From: Natrinema sp. CBA1119
GTDB taxonomy: Archaea > Halobacteriota > Halobacteria > Halobacteriales > Natrialbaceae
Direction of reading: 5' to 3'
Assembly: GCF_002572525.1 (NCBI RefSeq)
Contig: NZ_PDBS01000002.1
Span: 62,001 to 126,000 of the forward strand
Length of the DNA stretch: 64,000 nucleotides
Positions 10,020 through 18,687 of this stretch are shown here, piece by piece. The notes beneath the pieces are model-generated. The model did not search any database and was not told the origin of the DNA. It worked only from the letters and a program-made list of their open reading frames with translations. A program made the translations under genes and the position numbers. How positions within the stretch are numbered: the first letter of the stretch is position 1; every line of letters starts with the position of its first letter.

Positions 10020-10541
10020 TTATTCACTGGTCCCGTTACCGCCAGTTTCGTTGCCACCGCTGCCGCCACCTTGGATTTGCAAGTCGCCCTCCATATTCGG
10101 ATGGGGCTCACAGCGGTATCTGGCCATCTCGCTACTGGCCGTAAAATCAAAAAACAGTCCGTCACCAGGGTCTGAGACCGGTTCGCCCGTCGTGAGGTCA
10201 TCGATGACTTCGTCGTTACTGTTCCGAATCTGCATATTGTGGGCTGCACCATCGCCTTCCGACCAGCCGATCGTATAATCCTCACCCTCCTGAAGGATAA
10301 GCGTCGGGTTCTGCTCGCCCTCGATTGAGGATGGGGCAAGGCCTTCCCAGTGACCCGTTTGACCGCTGAAATCAAGTTGTGTTCCAGGTTCAATTTCGTA
10401 ACCGTCGCTGCTACCACCGCCATTACCACCGCCATTACCGCCACCGTTACCACCACTGCAACCGGCGACAATCGCCGTCGATGTCGCAACACCAGCCAAC
10501 TTGAGCATCCTCCGTCGGGATAGCCGCTCGTTTCGTGTCAT
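10020..10541 (-). CDS. Cupredoxin-domain Tat lipoprotein
   Basis: A 173-residue secreted copper protein. Residues 1-28 form a twin-arginine signal (SRRRMLKLAG) with lipobox VAGC (Cys28), followed by an Asn/Gly linker. The cupredoxin domain spans about 46-157 with ligands His101 (AAHNM), Cys144, His147 and Met150 (CEPHPNM). The tail has two N-x-T sites (NET, NGT). It belongs to the same paralogous group as the proteins at 30115-30627 and 33839-34372 and the N-terminal domain of 36528-38675. Its role is presumably electron transfer at the outer membrane face; the partner is unknown. The ATG at 10541 directly precedes the Tat motif. It lies next to an IS1182 relic rather than in an operon. Confidence 0.85.
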   Translation of the reverse strand: MTRNERLSRRRMLKLAGVATSTAIVAGCSGGNGGGNGGGNGGGSSDGYEIEPGTQLDFSGQTGHWEGLAPSSIEGEQNPTLILQEGEDYTIGWSEGDGAAHNMQIRNSNDEVIDDLTTGEPVSDPGDGLFFDFTASSEMARYRCEPHPNMEGDLQIQGGGSGGNETGGNGTSE

Positions 10542-10652
10542 CAAGTCACTCTTGTGCTCGTTCTCAAATGGGGGTTTTGGTTCGAGTGTCGAAACGCAGT
10601 ATAAATTGGTATACATCCTTTTGGCTCTGTCAAATTCTGTTTCCCATATGAG

Positions 10653-12186
10653 CCTGTCCAAGAAACACTGACAGGGTAATTGGATTCTGCGAGTTCTGAG
10701 TTCACATGGCGTAGATTTTATCTAGCAGAAACTCCTGGATAGTGTGAGAATCCACCCGTGACGTCCAACATCATCCGATACGACCAAGATCAGCAACACC
10801 TCTTGCCGAAGAACGTCGCGGAGTGGGTTGAAGAAGATAGCCTCGAACGCTACGTTTCCGGCGTCATCAATTATCTCGACAACGAGGGCCGGCTCGACTC
10901 CTTCTATCCGGAAGATCGGGAGGACGGCTGTGGGCGACCGTCCTTTCATCCCGTGATGATGCTGAAGATCCACGTTTTTGGGTACTGTATCGGGATCCGC
11001 AGCTCCCGAAAATCGTCCGTCTCCTTGAACGTGACGTCGCTTTCCGTTACCTTGCCGCGAATCAACACCCTGACTTCCGTACAATCAGCCTCTTCCGCAA
11101 GAACCACCGCGAGGAGTTCGAGCACCTTTTCGTCGAAATCCTTCGTCTCTGTCGCTGGCATGGTCAAAATGGCCGAAGTCGCCCTGGATAGCCGTCGCGG
11201 CCAGGGCGACGCTGCCCTCGACCAAAACCGGACTCATGAGTAGATCACCGAGGAAATCCACGACATCCTTGAGGAGTCTGCTGAGGTCAACGAAGTCGAA
11301 GATGACGAATATGGTCCCGAACAGCGCGGGGACGAGCTCCCGGAGTTCCTCCGGGAGCGAGAGGCCGACTGAACCGATTGAGGGAAGCCAGGGACCGACT
11401 CAATGCGAAGGAACAGCAACTCAAGGAGGAGCAAGCCGAGAAAATCTGCCAAAGAAAACAGGAAAAGGAAGAAATGGGCCAGAAGAAGCGTGGCCGGAAG
11501 CCCACACCTCCGGAGGACACGAAGGCAAACACGACAGACCCAGCGAGTCAAATGCTCAAAACCAGAAACGGGAGGAAACAGGGGTATAACGGCCAAACAA
11601 TGGTAAACTGCGACACGCAGGTCACGTCGCTCAGGAGATCACTACTGACGCAAACGACGTACAGCAACTCAAGCCGATGCTGGAGAACTGGGAAGAAGTG
11701 AACGGCAAGCGCCCGGAGAAGGCGCTTGCCGACGCTGGGTATTGGAGCAAAGAGAATGCGCAGTTAGCAATGGAACTGTTTATCGCCACGACCAAAGACT
11801 GGAAGCGACGGAAAGAACTTCGGGAGGCAGATCCGCCACGAGGACGGATCCCCAAGTAGTACGGGCTGAAAGAACGCATGGAGCGGAAACTCCGGACGAA
11901 ACGAGGCAGAAGCATCTACCGCAAGCGTAGTCAAAGCGTAGAAGCAGTGTTCGATCAGCACGTTACCCGCGGCTGCGACCGATTCCTGTTACGCGGGGAG
12001 ACGGGGGCACAAGCGGAGTGGTCGTTGTTTTCGGCGACGCACAACCTGCTGAAACTGTGGCGGACACGATCGCCGGATAACTGGGCCAGATTCTCATTTT
12101 GTCGACACTAACGGCCGGTCTGGCGAATCGTGTAGCGGTGTCTTCGATCGATATCGGATGACTGGTAGTGCGAATTCTTAGACAGG
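10653..12186 (+). mobile_element. IS1182-family insertion sequence, degenerate
   Basis: The ends are inverted repeats CCTGTCCAAGAA (10653) and TTCTTAGACAGG (12186). The transposase starts at 10758 with VEEDSLERYVSGVINYLD and GRPSFHPVMMLKIHVFGYC, then continues across frames: LAANQHPDFRTISLFRK, RGRKPTPPEDTKANTTDP, LADAGYWSKENAQ and the C-terminal SATHNLLKLWR. Several frameshifts and at least two internal stops disrupt it. The last 120 bp are repeated at 15907-16026. Confidence 0.75.
12067..12186 (+). repeat. IS1182 right-end repeat, copy 1
   Basis: This is the 120-bp terminal segment of the IS1182 relic. It recurs in direct orientation at 15907-16026 with only a handful of mismatches. The two copies bracket the GC-rich gene block between them. 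Confidence 0.85.
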
Positions 12187-12339
12187 CACCTCAGGACGAC
12201 CGATTCTCAAGCGTCATCCAGAAATCAAACAGCGGTACTTCTGGGGAAGCGGTTTGTGGAAGGATGGGTACTACGCGGGACAACGGGTGCAGTTTCCGAA
12301 GATGTAGTTTGGCGGTACATTGAGGAGATGAAACAGTAG
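12187..12339 (+). pseudogene. IS200/IS605 TnpA C-terminal fragment
   Basis: LKRHPEIKQRYFWGSGLWKDGYYAG, a one-base frameshift, then TTGAVSEDVVWRYIEEMKQ and a stop at 12337-12339 reproduce the C-terminus of a Y1-type HUH transposase, TnpA. The catalytic HUH and tyrosine regions are absent. It abuts the end of the IS1182 relic, which probably truncated it. Confidence 0.65.
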
Positions 12340-12358
12340 GTGAGCGTACGCGATTCAC

Positions 12359-12380
12359 CCACGGGTCAGGTGACCCGTGG
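12359..12380. repeat. Right-end hairpin of an IS200/IS605 element
   Basis: CCACGGGTCA and its complement TGACCCGTGG are separated by GG, a perfect 10-bp stem just downstream of the TnpA fragment. Subterminal hairpins of this kind are the TnpA recognition structures of IS200/IS605 ends. Confidence 0.6.
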
Positions 12381-12449
12381 ACCTCTCGCTGTTCCCTTTA
12401 GAGACGGGCCTCGAGTCGGATCCCGGTCGGCGTTTCCATCTCTCCTCCT

Positions 12450-14243
12450 TTACGGTGCGCTGTCGATCGCGTACATCTGGAAGTCGTCGTTCGAGATGAC
12501 CTTGTTCGCGCCCGGCTCGGTTTCGAGTCCCTCAAGCGCCCTCCTATCATAATTGAGTTCCCGGTAGACGTCGAGCTCCCTCGACTTGTCCCAGTCGGTG
12601 ACGACGAAGTAGTACTCGTCGGTGGGGTAGGCCCCGCTGTAGTTCCCCTCCGAAAACACGGTGGCGTTGACGGAGCCGGTTGCGGCCGACGCACCACCGA
12701 CCGTGTCGCCGCCGCCTGCAACCCCGTTGATGCCCTGCTCGTATCGATAGGGATCGTACCCCATCCCCGCGTAGGGGACGTCATCAGCCCCGTGATTGAA
12801 GCCATCTTCGTAGCCGCTCATCATTTCGGGGGTCACGTGCTGGCCCGGGTTGTAGATCAGCGGCGACGTGAACACCGTCATGAGTCCGAGAACGAGACAC
12901 GCCCCAAGTACCAGCGCCGTGACCGCGTTCGCGCCCGGTCTCGTAATCACGCTCGAGAGGCCGCCGACGAGCCCTGCGAGGGCGATACCGGCTAGGATCG
13001 TCAGGAGAACGTAGATGAACCCCATCTGCCGGAACGCCATCGTCGGCGTCCCGAGGAAGTAGATGAGAAACATCGCGGAGAGCGGGAACAGCGCGAACGC
13101 GAAGTAGTTAACGAGGGACTTGGTCTCCCCGTCGAGGCTCGTCCGGCCGAGCCAGACGACCAGGATGAAACAGCCGACGATGAGGCCGATAATCGCCGCG
13201 TCGAGGAACATCTTCACGAACAACTCGGTGAGGCTGCCGCCGATCTCGGTCAGCGACGTCCCCCGTTGATCGACCTCGGTGCCGCCGCCGATATCTTGTG
13301 CGAGCAGACCGGTGACGAGGCCGCCGACGGCCTGCCTGAACCGCTCGTTGCCGAGCGCCCAGAGCCCGAAGAGGGCCCCGAGGGAGAGTGTGTGAACGTG
13401 GGTCGTCGGATGCTCGAGCATCGGGTGGTCGTCGTAGCGCCGGCGGGCGAGGTACTGGACGCCGCTGATCGCGCCGATGAGAACGACGACGTTGAACATC
13501 TGCTGGGGATGGACCAGCAAGAGCGCGAGGCCGGTGAGAAAGACGAGGACGCTGAACGGCGACACGCCGAGCGGGAGCCGCTCGAGCGTCGAGCGCCGGC
13601 GGAGATAGGCGACGATCGCGAAGAGCACGGGCGGAACGAGGAACAGCGCGTTCGAGTTGGTGTGGACGCCCATGTGCGTCGCGATGTTGTTGATCGGCAG
13701 CACCATCCAGGAGACGATCGCGGCGAGGCCGACCGCCAGCTCGTCGCCGGTCATATCGCGGACGACGAGCGGGACGAAGACGACGAAGGGGACGAAGAGG
13801 ATGACCATCCCGATCAGGAGTCCGCGTTCGATCGAGACACCGCCCGCGAAGTGCAGGACCGTCGCGATAGAGTGGAGTCCCGGATAGAAGAGTTCGTGCG
13901 GCGCAGTTCCGCCGGTAACGATGTCGCGCGTCCACCCGAGGTGCGTGAGTGCGTCGCCCATTCCGGCGAACCGATAGTTCCTGAGTATCGGGAGGCTCAC
14001 GATGGCCGTGACCGTCAGTCCCCCAAGACCGATTCCGAGTCCCTGTTGACGGCCGCGACAGGACAAGGTCGCTCCGACCGCGATCGCGAGCGCGAGTGCG
14101 AACCCGAACCAGGTGATCGTCGGCGCTCCTGCGTAGACCGACGGCTCGTAGGCGGTCGCGGGATTCGCCCTCGCCACGAGGATCCCCATCGCGACTGCGA
14201 GAAAGCCAATCGCGACCGTCACGTTGAGCGTTGATCGTCTCAT
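12450..14243 (-). CDS. Large multi-spanning membrane protein, possible surface-glycan role
   Basis: A 597-residue protein with at least ten hydrophobic segments over the first 430 residues and an exported-looking, Gly/Tyr-rich C-terminal region of about 170 residues (EMMSGYEDGFNHG to the end). The layout resembles uncharacterised haloarchaeal membrane proteins that accompany polysaccharide or S-layer glycan genes, possibly with a glycosyltransferase-type membrane fold; the family is not certain. ATG 14243 was preferred to GTG 14249 because GGTGAG lies about five bases upstream. It is GC-rich like the divergent neighbour at 14499, and both differ from the AT-richer surroundings. Confidence 0.7.
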   Translation of the reverse strand: MRRSTLNVTVAIGFLAVAMGILVARANPATAYEPSVYAGAPTITWFGFALALAIAVGATLSCRGRQQGLGIGLGGLTVTAIVSLPILRNYRFAGMGDALTHLGWTRDIVTGGTAPHELFYPGLHSIATVLHFAGGVSIERGLLIGMVILFVPFVVFVPLVVRDMTGDELAVGLAAIVSWMVLPINNIATHMGVHTNSNALFLVPPVLFAIVAYLRRRSTLERLPLGVSPFSVLVFLTGLALLLVHPQQMFNVVVLIGAISGVQYLARRRYDDHPMLEHPTTHVHTLSLGALFGLWALGNERFRQAVGGLVTGLLAQDIGGGTEVDQRGTSLTEIGGSLTELFVKMFLDAAIIGLIVGCFILVVWLGRTSLDGETKSLVNYFAFALFPLSAMFLIYFLGTPTMAFRQMGFIYVLLTILAGIALAGLVGGLSSVITRPGANAVTALVLGACLVLGLMTVFTSPLIYNPGQHVTPEMMSGYEDGFNHGADDVPYAGMGYDPYRYEQGINGVAGGGDTVGGASAATGSVNATVFSEGNYSGAYPTDEYYFVVTDWDKSRELDVYRELNYDRRALEGLETEPGANKVISNDDFQMYAIDSAP

Positions 14244-14498
14244 GTCCACTCACCGAGTTCGGCCGGACCAGTCTCGATACGCATGTGTTGGGCCAGTGGT
14301 CGGCACTGCCGGGGTTTGTTATAGGCTTCCTACCCTCGAAAACAGCCGTTGTGAGGCCCACGTCCGAAGTATGCTATCCCTATCGAATCCGAACGGTCAG
14401 CTACGGATTGATCTCTCGAGACGCGATCGATCAACGATTACGCCGGTTTTTGTAGGCGGTCGTGATCGGTCGAGACGACACCCGAACTCGCCCTCACT

Positions 14499-15539
14499 AT
14501 GTCATCCATCATCATCGACGAGATCTCGACTCACGAGGCGACCCTCGAGTGCTCGGTCCGGAGCTCGGCCGACCTCGAGCGGTTCTTCACCGACGAATCG
14601 TTTCGGACCAGCTACGACGTTCCGATCGGGGACGTTCCGGAGGGCGTGCTCGCGATCCCCGTCCTCGCGCAGGTCTGTCCGGTCGCGTGGGCCAACGGAG
14701 CCGACGTCTACGTCGACGAGGTCGACGCGACGTTCGCCCGCGCGCTCGAGGACGTGAAGGAATCGCTGTGTGACATGCACGACTTCCTCGAGGGCGGGAC
14801 GCTCTACGCCCGTCGAACGATCGAACCGGAACCGGACGCGACCGGCGAGAGCGGCCTGCTGTTCACCGGCGGCGTCGACTCGACGTGCTCGTACGTCCGT
14901 CACCGCGAGGAGTCGCCGACGCTGATCAGCGTTCGCGGCTGGACGATCACCCCGGACGCCGCCGACGACGGGAAGTGGGACGCCCTCCGCGAGCGCGTCC
15001 GGTGGGCCGGGACGCGGTGCCACCACGACGCCTACGAACTCACCCGGCAGGAATGCCTCGACGTCATCGCCGACTACGTCCGCGACGAGGATCCCGAACT
15101 GCAGCTTCAGACCTGTAACGACTGCATGGACGGTAACTGCGGTGAATGTGAGAAGTGTTATCGGACGGCGGTCAGCCTTCGCCTGTCCGGCCTCGAGCCG
15201 TCGAACCACAGCTATCTGTTCTCGGACGCGGACTACCGCGACCTCTGTCGCTCTCTCGAGCGCGGCGACTGGGTACTCGGACAGGACGAGCGCCACATGT
15301 GGGCCGACATCCGCGAGCGCGCGAGCGAGACCGAACTCGCGACGCCGGCCGAGCGAACCTTCTTCGAGTGGCTCGAAACCGCGGATCTGGCCGATCTGAT
15401 ATCGTCGTCTGGCTCGCCGCTGGTCCACCGTCTCCTCTGGGCCGGCGCGCGAAACGCGCCGAACAGCGTCTACAACACCGTGTACCCGGCCTGGACGACG
15501 GCGAAAGCGGGCCTTCGACTCGTCCGGTCCGGTCGATAG
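14499..15539 (+). CDS. PP-loop (QueC-like) ATPase with C-terminal zinc cluster, possibly internally deleted
   Basis: A 346-residue protein. The PP-loop motif is at about 126-131 (FTGGVDSTCS), the nucleotide-binding loop of ATP-pyrophosphatases. A cysteine cluster CNDCMDGNCGECEKC lies near 210-224 and resembles the zinc site of 7-cyano-7-deazaguanine synthases. Only about 35 residues separate the loop-adjacent strand from RWAGTRCHHDAYELTRQE, far fewer than expected for the fold, so I suspect an in-frame deletion of the central domain near 14995-15005 (inference). Related proteins in haloarchaeal polysaccharide loci are uncharacterised. The start at 14499 is the first ATG in frame. It is divergent from the membrane protein at 12450-14243. 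Confidence 0.65.
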   Translation: MSSIIIDEISTHEATLECSVRSSADLERFFTDESFRTSYDVPIGDVPEGVLAIPVLAQVCPVAWANGADVYVDEVDATFARALEDVKESLCDMHDFLEGGTLYARRTIEPEPDATGESGLLFTGGVDSTCSYVRHREESPTLISVRGWTITPDAADDGKWDALRERVRWAGTRCHHDAYELTRQECLDVIADYVRDEDPELQLQTCNDCMDGNCGECEKCYRTAVSLRLSGLEPSNHSYLFSDADYRDLCRSLERGDWVLGQDERHMWADIRERASETELATPAERTFFEWLETADLADLISSSGSPLVHRLLWAGARNAPNSVYNTVYPAWTTAKAGLRLVRSGR

Positions 15540-15613
15540 AGCGAGGCGCCCGGTCGGCGTCCCGCCCACCACGCTTTTCATCATCCTACGTGAACGAATG
15601 GCACAATAGTGAG

Positions 15614-16021
15614 ATGACCGTCAAAATCGGCGATCTAGCCTCGATCTTGCTCGAGTACGAGCCGGACCAGCTCGTCGGCGAGGGCTCCCAGGAGTACATC
15701 CATCCGGACAATCGGCAAACCGTCGCGGACCAGTTCCAGCAGATCAGTGCGACGGGGGAATTGTCCGCGTTGGTCCGATATCGTCACGCAACCCGAAGTT
15801 GCGAGTGGGTGTGGCTCGAGGGCCGCTTTACGAATCTACCCGACGACACGCTCGAGGGGTACGTCGTCAGCTCGCGGGATATCTCCCGACAGGTCGCTGC
15901 GGAACGCGATCGCCGGATAACTGAGCCCGATTCGCATTTTGTCGACACTGACGGCCGGTCTGGCGAATCGTGTAGCGGTGTCTTCGATCGATATCGGATG
16001 ACTGATAGTGCGAATTCTTAG
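15614..16021 (+). pseudogene. Truncated PAS-domain protein joined to IS tail
   Basis: Codons 1 to about 98 encode a PAS_3-type sensor fold: LLEYEPDQLVGEGSQEYIHP, the WVWLEGRFTNLP strand pair and the terminal VVSSRDISRQVAAERDR. At 15907 the frame runs into the 120-bp IS1182 tail and stops at 16019-16021. The intact protein would have continued into more PAS, histidine-kinase or HTH modules, as in haloarchaeal bat-like sensors. The truncation coincides exactly with the IS repeat. Confidence 0.7.
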
Positions 16022-16026
16022 ACAGG
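15907..16026 (+). repeat. IS1182 right-end repeat, copy 2 (solo)
   Basis: A 120-bp direct repeat of 12067-12186, including the terminal TTCTTAGACAGG, without the rest of an IS. It interrupts the PAS gene. Confidence 0.85.
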
Positions 16027-16103
16027 GTCATATATACCAGTATTAAAACGCAACCGCTTAAGACTGCGAACGAAACGATAGTGGTTATAGATTTAGTTAG
16101 TTA

Positions 16104-17909
16104 TCAGAGTTCGGGGACTACTTTGAGGGGACGCATCATGTCGTGATCTTCGTGCTCGATCATGTGACAATGCCACATATATTTTCCCGTTTGATCATTA
16201 AATAGTCCTTCGTACTCCCCAAAGTGTGCGATCACGTGAACAACCTCACCGGGATCAACAGTGACTACATCGTTCCAACCCAGCTCATAGGTCTGGGGAG
16301 ACTCGATCGTAGCCGGTTTAATGGTGTCCTTGTCCGGATCATAATCGTTGATCGACTCTCGTCCCAGCACCTGAAAGTGTACTAGATGGAGATGTATCGG
16401 ATGGGACATTGCAGTATTGTTAACGAGACTCCAGATCTCGGTGTCGCCGAGCGTGGGATCCTCAGTAACGGGATCGTCCAGTCTGTACCCTACTTTTTGG
16501 TCTCCTGTCCCGAGGAGGTATAGCATCCGTCCGTAATCGTCGGTTTGCGTAGAGAGCCAGAGCTGTCTGGTACGATCTACCGCATTGGCAGAAATCTTCG
16601 GGATCTCCGTCAGTTTGTCCGGCACCTGACTGGTGCCTTGTATGCTCCCCGCGTCATCCACGTCGATAAGCATAATTTCCGGAAGTGGCTTTGTCTCCTC
16701 GCTTCTCTCCAGCGTGCCACGGAACAGTGACGGCGCATTATTGTGAAGGAGCAGCGTCTGGCCAGCGTAGTCGGAAAAGTTAACAATGACGTCGGCACGT
16801 TGGCTCGGTCCCAACTCGAGACGGTCGGCAATCTCGACCGGTTCCGAGAGGAGGCCGCCATCGTTCCCAATCTGGACGAACGGCGGGCCGTCGTCACCAG
16901 TTTCGCCGGAAGTCTCATCGTACTCGAGCAGTTTGAGATTGTAATATCGACTGTTGGCACCGTTGAGGAGCCGAAACCGATACTTTCTGGGTTTGACGGG
17001 CAGCCGAGGCCACGCTTTCCCGTTGACGACAGACGTATCTCCGTAGAACTGCGGAACAATGCTCGTATCTGGCTGTGACTGCTCTCCACTTTTTTGCTCG
17101 TCCGAGATGGCCGTCGGATAGAACAATGACCCGTCCTCATTGAAGCTTCGATCCTGAAGCACGAGTGGGATCTCGTACTCACCATCGGGTAGGCCGAGAT
17201 CCTGCTCGTGTTTGTTCCGAAGTAGATAGAAGCCTGCGAGACCTGCATATACGTTTAACCGCGTGATGCCGAGCGAGTGGTCGTGGTACCACAGGGTCGT
17301 TGGGGGCTGGTCGTTCACGTAGTAGTAGTCCTTTTTCTCGAACTCAGGTCCCGTGTCTTGAAAATCACGGGTGAACCACGCTTGGGCGTGGCCATCGCTC
17401 TCGGCTTCGATGTTCCCTCCATGAAGGTGCGTCACGACTCGTACGCCTGTTGTATCGTACGGGACTAGATCGCTATGAACCGTCGTGTCCACGGGTAAGA
17501 GGTGGTCGTCCGGCAACCTGTTCTGCCACCGCACATAGATCGGTTCGCCTTGTTGGGCTTCGATGGTCGGACCAGGGTATTGACCATCGTACCCCCAGAC
17601 GGTCGTCGGCGGAAGATCGTTGTGGAGATTCTGTTCGACTTCGCTCATTTCGATCTCGTAATAGGGTTGCCCGTCCTTCATCCCAGTTGACTCTATGACG
17701 CCTGGGCGAGGCACATCGTCAACCCATTTTTCGAGGTCTGGCGACGAATGGTCCGTTATGGTCGCCGGCGCCGTTGTTTCCGTTCCGTTCTCAGTGGATC
17801 TATTATCTGTTGAACAGCCCGCAAAGGCCGAGATACTCGTAGCACCAGTTGTCAGGAGAAGCTTGCGGCGCGAGACATCTGTCTCGGACGGCTCAATACG
17901 CTCTTTCAT
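16104..17909 (-). CDS. Multicopper oxidase, Tat-exported lipoprotein (CotA/bilirubin-oxidase type)
   Basis: A 601-residue enzyme predicted to couple one-electron substrate oxidation to four-electron reduction of O2 outside the cell. The N-terminus has a Tat-like signal (SRRKLLLTTGA) and lipobox FAGC (Cys32). All four copper-binding segments are present: THLHGGN, TLWYHDHS, SHPIHLH and the C-terminal HCHMIEHEDHDM (His580-Cys581-His582, His586, Met591), which supply the trinuclear site and a Met-ligated type-1 site. It is of full length for a three-domain oxidase of the CotA class. Substrates may be phenolics, metal ions or bilirubin-like compounds; none can be chosen from sequence. No operon partner is visible, but it sits on the same replicon as five cupredoxin domains. 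Confidence 0.92.
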   Translation of the reverse strand: MKERIEPSETDVSRRKLLLTTGATSISAFAGCSTDNRSTENGTETTAPATITDHSSPDLEKWVDDVPRPGVIESTGMKDGQPYYEIEMSEVEQNLHNDLPPTTVWGYDGQYPGPTIEAQQGEPIYVRWQNRLPDDHLLPVDTTVHSDLVPYDTTGVRVVTHLHGGNIEAESDGHAQAWFTRDFQDTGPEFEKKDYYYVNDQPPTTLWYHDHSLGITRLNVYAGLAGFYLLRNKHEQDLGLPDGEYEIPLVLQDRSFNEDGSLFYPTAISDEQKSGEQSQPDTSIVPQFYGDTSVVNGKAWPRLPVKPRKYRFRLLNGANSRYYNLKLLEYDETSGETGDDGPPFVQIGNDGGLLSEPVEIADRLELGPSQRADVIVNFSDYAGQTLLLHNNAPSLFRGTLERSEETKPLPEIMLIDVDDAGSIQGTSQVPDKLTEIPKISANAVDRTRQLWLSTQTDDYGRMLYLLGTGDQKVGYRLDDPVTEDPTLGDTEIWSLVNNTAMSHPIHLHLVHFQVLGRESINDYDPDKDTIKPATIESPQTYELGWNDVVTVDPGEVVHVIAHFGEYEGLFNDQTGKYMWHCHMIEHEDHDMMRPLKVVPEL

Positions 17910-18233
17910 AGGCTATTTGAGTATATAAATTCCCGCTGAATAGCGGGTGAGGCTAGTTCCTATTAGGTGAGAAACGTGTGAATATGTTCGCCACCCATAT
18001 ATACGATCTTTCGAGCTTTCGTTGAGCAGTCGCTTTTCACCATTACAAGAACAGAGAGTCTGTCACTATCTCCGACTTTGTCATCGTGAGGTGGAAAGTA
18101 TTCGATATTGGTTGATGATCAAGCTGCAGTCCTGCCGACGAAAACGGCTACGTTTGGGTCTCACGAGATAGACTCAGGATGAACTGGCCGCACAAGACGC
18201 AAAAGTACAAGATAAATAAAGTAGGTTGTGAAT
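17910..18233. other. Intergenic stretch upstream of the multicopper oxidase
   Basis: No coding frame. The first 100 bases should contain the oxidase promoter; AT-rich runs occur at 17917-17932 and 17993-18004 but no clear TATA assignment could be made. Confidence 0.4.
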
Positions 18234-18522
18234 TCACAACGTCAAGTATAGCCCCTGAATCTGACGATTAAAGTATCTGGTCGAGATTGTAAGTGAGGTG
18301 AGTAAGCGCGAGTTCTCGAAATTGCTTCCACCAGTGCCGAAGTAGACAAACACACCACACTTCCGCTTGAGACGCGAATCTACTGTCTTGTTCTGGCTGC
18401 ACTGTCCATAGAGCGCCGTTTCGAGAACTTTGAGGATATCGCGCGACAGCCCGCCGAGCGAAATTGAATGTTTGCTCAACAAACCAGAGTAACTGCGATT
18501 TGTGGAGGCTCCATCCGGTCAC
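18234..18522 (-). pseudogene. Internally deleted transposase relic
   Basis: Two overlapping minus-strand frames carry an N-terminal transposase segment (LLWFVEQTFNFARRAVARY) joined to a C-terminal one (WWKQFRELALTHLTYNLDQ), with the catalytic core missing. The end motif is typical of IS5-related haloarchaeal transposases. The piece looks like a MITE-like deletion derivative. Family assignment is tentative. Confidence 0.5.
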
Positions 18523-18687
18523 ACTACTGGCTGAATTTGTACCTCTCCAAGCGTTTCAGCAGACCATCCCTTCCTATATGGTTGAGAATAGCAAGCCAAT
18601 ACTTCTAAAACCTGAGCTAAGATTGAGTATCATGACACTCTCTGACAGAACGCAATAGTTGACCGACTTCAGATGTAATCTTTGTCG

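Noticed and set aside
12792-14234. Long plus-strand frame (322 codons, 13266-14234) and long minus-strand frames opposite 12450-14243
   Set aside because: These are very basic or repetitive Arg/Asp-rich translations on the antisense of a clear multi-spanning membrane protein; they arise from GC-rich codon usage.
14502-15584. A 360-codon minus-strand frame opposite the PP-loop gene
   Set aside because: The composition is Val/Arg/Asp repeats without structure, antisense to recognisable PP-loop and zinc motifs.
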